NCBI GenBank assembly: GCA_910588135.1
Contig: CAJUOT010000060.1
Span: forward strand, 1-14,749
Source of the DNA: an uncultured Oscillospiraceae bacterium
Lineage (GTDB): Bacteria; Bacillota; Clostridia; Oscillospirales; Oscillospiraceae
DNA: 14,749 nt
Direction of reading: 5' to 3'
This document shows, piece after piece, positions 11,369-14,749 of the stretch. Numbering within the stretch: the stretch's first letter is position 1; every line of letters begins with the position of its first letter. Both the position numbers and the translations under genes were made by a program. The notes under the pieces were generated by a model that did not search any database, was not told the DNA's origin, and worked only from the letters and a program-made list of their open reading frames with translations.

Positions 11369-12034
11369 ATGGATATTCTGGAACTTCAGGAGGTTGGCTA
11401 CACCTACCGCACCCAGTACCAGCAGGTGGAGGCCCTGCGGGGCGTGAGCCACAGCTTCGGGCCGGGGGCGGTGCACGCCATCATGGGCCGCTCGGGCAGC
11501 GGAAAAACCACCCTGCTCAGCCTGATGGCGGGGCTGGACCTGCCCACCACCGGGCAGGTGCTCTTCGAGGGCACGCCCACGTCGGAGATGAAGCTGGAGG
11601 CGTACCGCCGGGAAAAGGCGGCGGTGATCTACCAGAACTTCCGCCTGTTCCCCCTGCTCACGGTGGCGGAAAACGTGATGTACCCCATGGAGCTGCGGGG
11701 AATGCGGCCCAGGCAGGCCAGGGAAAAGGCCGCCGCCCTGGTGGAGCGGGTGGGCCTGCCCGCCTCGGCGCTGGACCGCTTCCCCACCATGCTGTCCGGC
11801 GGGGAGCAGCAGCGGGTGGCCATCGCCCGGGCGCTGGGGATGGAGACCCGGCTGCTGCTGGCGGACGAGCCCACCGGCAACCTGGACACCGCCAACGGGG
11901 AAAACGTCCTGGATATCCTGGAGTCCCTGGCCCGGAAGGAGGGCTACTGCGTCATCGTGGTCACCCACGACCCGGCCATCGGCCGCCGGGCCGACGACCT
12001 GCTGGAGCTCCGGGACGGGGCCGTTGTCAGGTAA
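11369..12034 (+). CDS. ABC transporter ATPase, MacB/LolD-type
   Basis: ATPase of a mechanotransmission-type ABC system that works with the FtsX-type permease encoded next. In 221 residues: Walker A GRSGSGKTT (40-48), Q-loop Gln89 in VIYQNFRLFP, signature LSGGEQQRVAIARAL (142-156), Walker B LLLADEPTGNLD (162-173) and switch His200. SGGEQQRVAIARAL plus ADEPTGNLD is characteristic of the MacB/LolD/FtsE branch. The start at 11369 has CAGGAG (11355-11360) eight bases upstream; an earlier in-frame ATG at 11291 overlaps the preceding gene and lacks a ribosome site. The stop codon is part of the next gene's ribosome site, so the pair is tightly coupled. Confidence 0.95.
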   Translation: MDILELQEVGYTYRTQYQQVEALRGVSHSFGPGAVHAIMGRSGSGKTTLLSLMAGLDLPTTGQVLFEGTPTSEMKLEAYRREKAAVIYQNFRLFPLLTVAENVMYPMELRGMRPRQAREKAAALVERVGLPASALDRFPTMLSGGEQQRVAIARALGMETRLLLADEPTGNLDTANGENVLDILESLARKEGYCVIVVTHDPAIGRRADDLLELRDGAVVR

Positions 12035-12047
12035 GGGGGCGCTGGCG

Positions 12048-14749
12048 ATGTCAATACGCAACGGTCTTTTGTCCACTCTGCGCGCCAGGGGGCGCACCGC
12101 CCTGTTCGCCCTGCTGATCCTGGTGCTGACGGTGACGCTGGCCCTGGGCCTGGGTATGTGGGCCTGCTGCAACGGCCTGCTGGCCCGGATGGAGGAGCAG
12201 TACACCAGCGTGGCGCTGGTGGAGTACATGGGGGAGAATTACCCCGACGAGGACACGGCGGACGATGCCGCCCGCGCCGCCCTGGACGCCCTGGACAGCG
12301 AGGCCCTGTCCGCCGTGGAGGGGGTGAAGCTGTGGGAGCCCGCCCAGAGCACCTTTGTGTCCATCGACGGCTACAAGCGCCCCGGCGGAGATTCCCCCTA
12401 CCGGAACAGCGCGGTGGTGGTGGCCGCCATCACGCCGGAATTCACCACCGGCCGCGCGCCGGTGGACAAGGAGAATCTGCCGGAGAGCCGCGCGGTTCTG
12501 ATCTTTGACCATGATATCGACGCCGAGGACGACGAGGGCCTCAGCTACACCTTCATTCTCCCCGGCCTGGAGCCCCTTGACCTGCCCTACTACTACCAGG
12601 ACTTTGAGACCGGGATGTACCAGCGCCAGGGCGGGCCGGACAAGCTCAGCGCAGAGGAGCCGGAGGGCCCCTATGTTCTGCTCCGCATCGCAGGCAGCCA
12701 GTGGACTGAATTTTCTGATCAATACAGCGTTATGGGCCAGCTCCCGGCGGAATATGACCGCGATTTGCTGAACGCCCTGTTGAACGGCAACTTTCACTAT
12801 GAGTATTACCCGGACGGGGATCTGTACATCGGCTGCAACGAGACAATTCTGAGCCCAAAGAGCTCCGGCCGGGTCAGCAGCGCCCTGTACAGCCCCTACG
12901 GGGCGGACGGCATGATGTGTTATTTCGACGCGGCGGGCACCGGCTTCATTCCGGAAAAGGGAAAGCTGTATCTGCTCCACGGGGCCTTTGTGTCCAGGGG
13001 CGCGGGCACCCGGAATTTCCAGGTGCAGCCCTTCCCGCGCGGTGACGACGCCCCCTGGCTGGAGCTGTCCGGGAAGGACGACCCCGCCCTGGCCGAGGGC
13101 GTCTTCGCGGAGTATGCCGAGCTCTACCGGCTGTCCAACAACACCGCCCGCCTCACTGCCAGCGGCGGCATCGCCGCCCTGGAGCTGTTCCAGCAGGGGA
13201 CGCTCTACCTGACCGAGGGCCGCTTTCCCCAGGCGGAGGAGCGGGGCGTGTGCGTCGTCAGCGGCTCCATGTCGGAAAACCTGGGGCTGGGCGTGGGGGA
13301 CACGCTGAGCCTGGAGGTGCTGGAATCCAACGAGTGGAACCGCCCCTATGTCTCCGCCACCGGGGACCGGCGCTCCCTGGAGATCGTGGGGGTGACCAAT
13401 CCCCAGTCCGACTACGCCGACCGGCTGTGGGTGTCCGCCGCCGAGGGGGACTTCGAAGCCCCCCTGTTCGGGTACTGCCTGGGCATGGCGGTGCTGGACA
13501 ACCGGCAGGCGGTGCGCTCGGCGGAGGAACTGTCCGCCCTGCTCCCCCCGCAGACACAGCTCACCCTGTATGACCAGGGCTACGCCGCCGCAGCCCAGCC
13601 CATCCAGGCCATGGAGACCGCGGCGACGGCCATCACCCTGGCGTCCGCCGCCGGGGCGCTGGCGGTGCTGGTGCTGTTCGCGTTCCTCTTTGTGGGGCGG
13701 CAGCGGGAGACGGTGGGCGTGCTGGTCTCCCTGGGCGCCCCGGCGGGCAAGATCCGGGCGTGGCTGCTGTCCGGCGCGGCGGCGGTGTCCGGCGCGGCGG
13801 CGCTGCTGGGCTCCGTCACCGGCTCGCTGGCCCTTGGGCGGGTGGTGGCGGCGGCTATGGACATGGCCCAGCGGCTGTACGCCACCGACACCCGGTACAG
13901 CGAGGCCGCCAACGGCATCGCCAAGGAGTGGGCGGATGCGGAGGCGGTCCCCGGCTGGCCCGCCCCGGCGGCGGGGCTGGCGGTGTTTCTGGCGGCGCTG
14001 GCGCTGTGCCTGATCTTCCTGCGCCACGCCCGGAGGGAGAACGCCCCCAAGCGGGGAAACGTATCCGTCCGCGCGCCCAGAGGCCGCACCTCTGTGGCCG
14101 GACGGGGGGGCCTGCGCTTCGCCGTCCTGTCCGCCCGGCGGAGCGGGCGGCGCTCCGCGGTGGCGGCGGCCGCGGCGCTGGTGCTCGCGCTGTTCGTGTC
14201 CCTGCTGGCGGCGGGCGCCCAGGGCTGGAGCGGGCAGATGGACCGCCTGTACGCGGACAGCAGGCTGGAGGGGCAGGCCATCAGCCTCAACGGACGCAAG
14301 CAGACCGGGCTGGTCATCCCCGCCCGGGATATCCAGGCCCTGTGGAAGTCCGGGTATCTGGAGGATATCTCCGCCTCCCTGGGCTGGCACTATGAGCGGG
14401 CGGAGACAGGCCGCGCCCCCCGCTGCTATGACCAGATGTTTCTCTCGGAGACGGCTTCCATCTTGCTCGCCCAGATGCCCAGCCTCTCGGCAGTGAACAG
14501 CCTGTCCGCAGCGGCGGAGTTCTGCTACACCGACCGGCCCGATATCCGCTGGCTGGAGGGCTGGGACGAGAGCTTCCTGGGCGATGACCGCTATCCGTCC
14601 ATTCTGGACGGCGTCTACTCCTGCGTTTATGGGGGAGAGACCCAGGCCCCCGGCGATATCTATCCCCTTCTGGCGGGCAGCCGCTTTCTGGAAAACAGCG
14701 GCCTGGAGCTGGGGGAGAGGCCCTGCAAACTGCTGAACATCAGCATCGG
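12048..14749 (+). CDS. Large FtsX-family ABC permease, duplicated type, C-terminus cut by window edge
   Basis: Membrane partner of the preceding ATPase. The frame is open for 900 codons to the end of the window. It starts MSIRNGLLSTLRARGRTALF with TM1 near 19-41, followed by an extracytoplasmic domain of about 480 residues. Then come TM2 near 527-550, whose end leads into FLFVGRQRETVGVLVSLGA, the FtsX-type coupling segment, TM3 near 571-600 and TM4 near 638-660. A second FtsX unit then begins: LRFAVLSARRSGRRSAVAAA with TM5 near 703-725 and a second external domain still open at the edge. An eight-helix duplicated permease is therefore expected. Start at 12048 with TAAGGGGG (12032-12039) as ribosome site. 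Export of a peptide or lipid, or envelope signalling, are both possible. Confidence 0.9.
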   Translation, partial: MSIRNGLLSTLRARGRTALFALLILVLTVTLALGLGMWACCNGLLARMEEQYTSVALVEYMGENYPDEDTADDAARAALDALDSEALSAVEGVKLWEPAQSTFVSIDGYKRPGGDSPYRNSAVVVAAITPEFTTGRAPVDKENLPESRAVLIFDHDIDAEDDEGLSYTFILPGLEPLDLPYYYQDFETGMYQRQGGPDKLSAEEPEGPYVLLRIAGSQWTEFSDQYSVMGQLPAEYDRDLLNALLNGNFHYEYYPDGDLYIGCNETILSPKSSGRVSSALYSPYGADGMMCYFDAAGTGFIPEKGKLYLLHGAFVSRGAGTRNFQVQPFPRGDDAPWLELSGKDDPALAEGVFAEYAELYRLSNNTARLTASGGIAALELFQQGTLYLTEGRFPQAEERGVCVVSGSMSENLGLGVGDTLSLEVLESNEWNRPYVSATGDRRSLEIVGVTNPQSDYADRLWVSAAEGDFEAPLFGYCLGMAVLDNRQAVRSAEELSALLPPQTQLTLYDQGYAAAAQPIQAMETAATAITLASAAGALAVLVLFAFLFVGRQRETVGVLVSLGAPAGKIRAWLLSGAAAVSGAAALLGSVTGSLALGRVVAAAMDMAQRLYATDTRYSEAANGIAKEWADAEAVPGWPAPAAGLAVFLAALALCLIFLRHARRENAPKRGNVSVRAPRGRTSVAGRGGLRFAVLSARRSGRRSAVAAAAALVLALFVSLLAAGAQGWSGQMDRLYADSRLEGQAISLNGRKQTGLVIPARDIQALWKSGYLEDISASLGWHYERAETGRAPRCYDQMFLSETASILLAQMPSLSAVNSLSAAAEFCYTDRPDIRWLEGWDESFLGDDRYPSILDGVYSCVYGGETQAPGDIYPLLAGSRFLENSGLELGERPCKLLNISI

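Noticed and set aside
10226..11370. An attachment-site repeat of the tRNA-Ser 3' end marking an integrated element.
   Set aside because: I looked for a second copy of the TTCGAATCCCTCC-type end up to the ABC ATPase and found none; there is also no integrase gene.

Overview
The window looks like chromosome of a G+C-rich, endospore-forming, flagellated Clostridia bacterium, most probably an Oscillospiraceae-type gut anaerobe (Oscillibacter / Flavonifractor / Intestinimonas-like). This is an inference from four things: a flagellin start, an alpha/beta-type spore protein with a sigma-G-like promoter, a folate ECF transporter behind a tetrahydrofolate-riboswitch-like RNA, and typical AGG-type Shine-Dalgarno sites in G+C-rich DNA. 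I see no phage, transposase, CRISPR array or toxin module.

Layout. 1-148 (minus) is the start of a flagellin gene, with a long structured leader and a sigma-28-like promoter out to about 409 and an A6T6 palindrome behind it. 441-540 holds nothing I can support. 549-870 (minus) is a small acid-soluble spore protein with an unusual C-terminal tail, its terminator and a sigma-G-like promoter. 1089-4485 (plus) is an operon: sigma-A promoter, a short upstream ORF overlapping the next start, then a polar amino-acid ABC permease, its ATPase, a membrane-anchored alpha/beta hydrolase and a cystine-type solute-binding lipoprotein, closed by a strong terminator. That terminator also faces the convergent two-component operon (4489-7559, minus), whose OmpR-type regulator and multi-spanning histidine kinase overlap by ATGA.

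7560-7929 is a divergent regulatory region. It holds a candidate promoter and palindrome for the two-component genes, and on the plus strand a promoter starting just before a tetrahydrofolate (folT-class) riboswitch candidate. The riboswitch appears to carry an extra hairpin and is followed by a readable switching platform. Then come folT (7930-8631) and an AGCS-family sodium:alanine/glycine symporter (8742-10154). A near-consensus promoter overlapping the last symporter codons drives tRNA-Ser(GGA) (10226-10316), which ends in a textbook terminator.

After the tRNA lies an unrecognised, more A+T-rich gene (10419-11294), then a MacB/FtsX-type ABC system: the ATPase at 11369-12034 and a large duplicated FtsX-type permease from 12048 that runs off the window. 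The common theme is solute transport with RNA-level control: at least three leaders (flagellin, amino-acid ABC operon, folT) carry structure or a small ORF that could regulate translation. The most interesting item is the variant folate riboswitch and its two-step platform.
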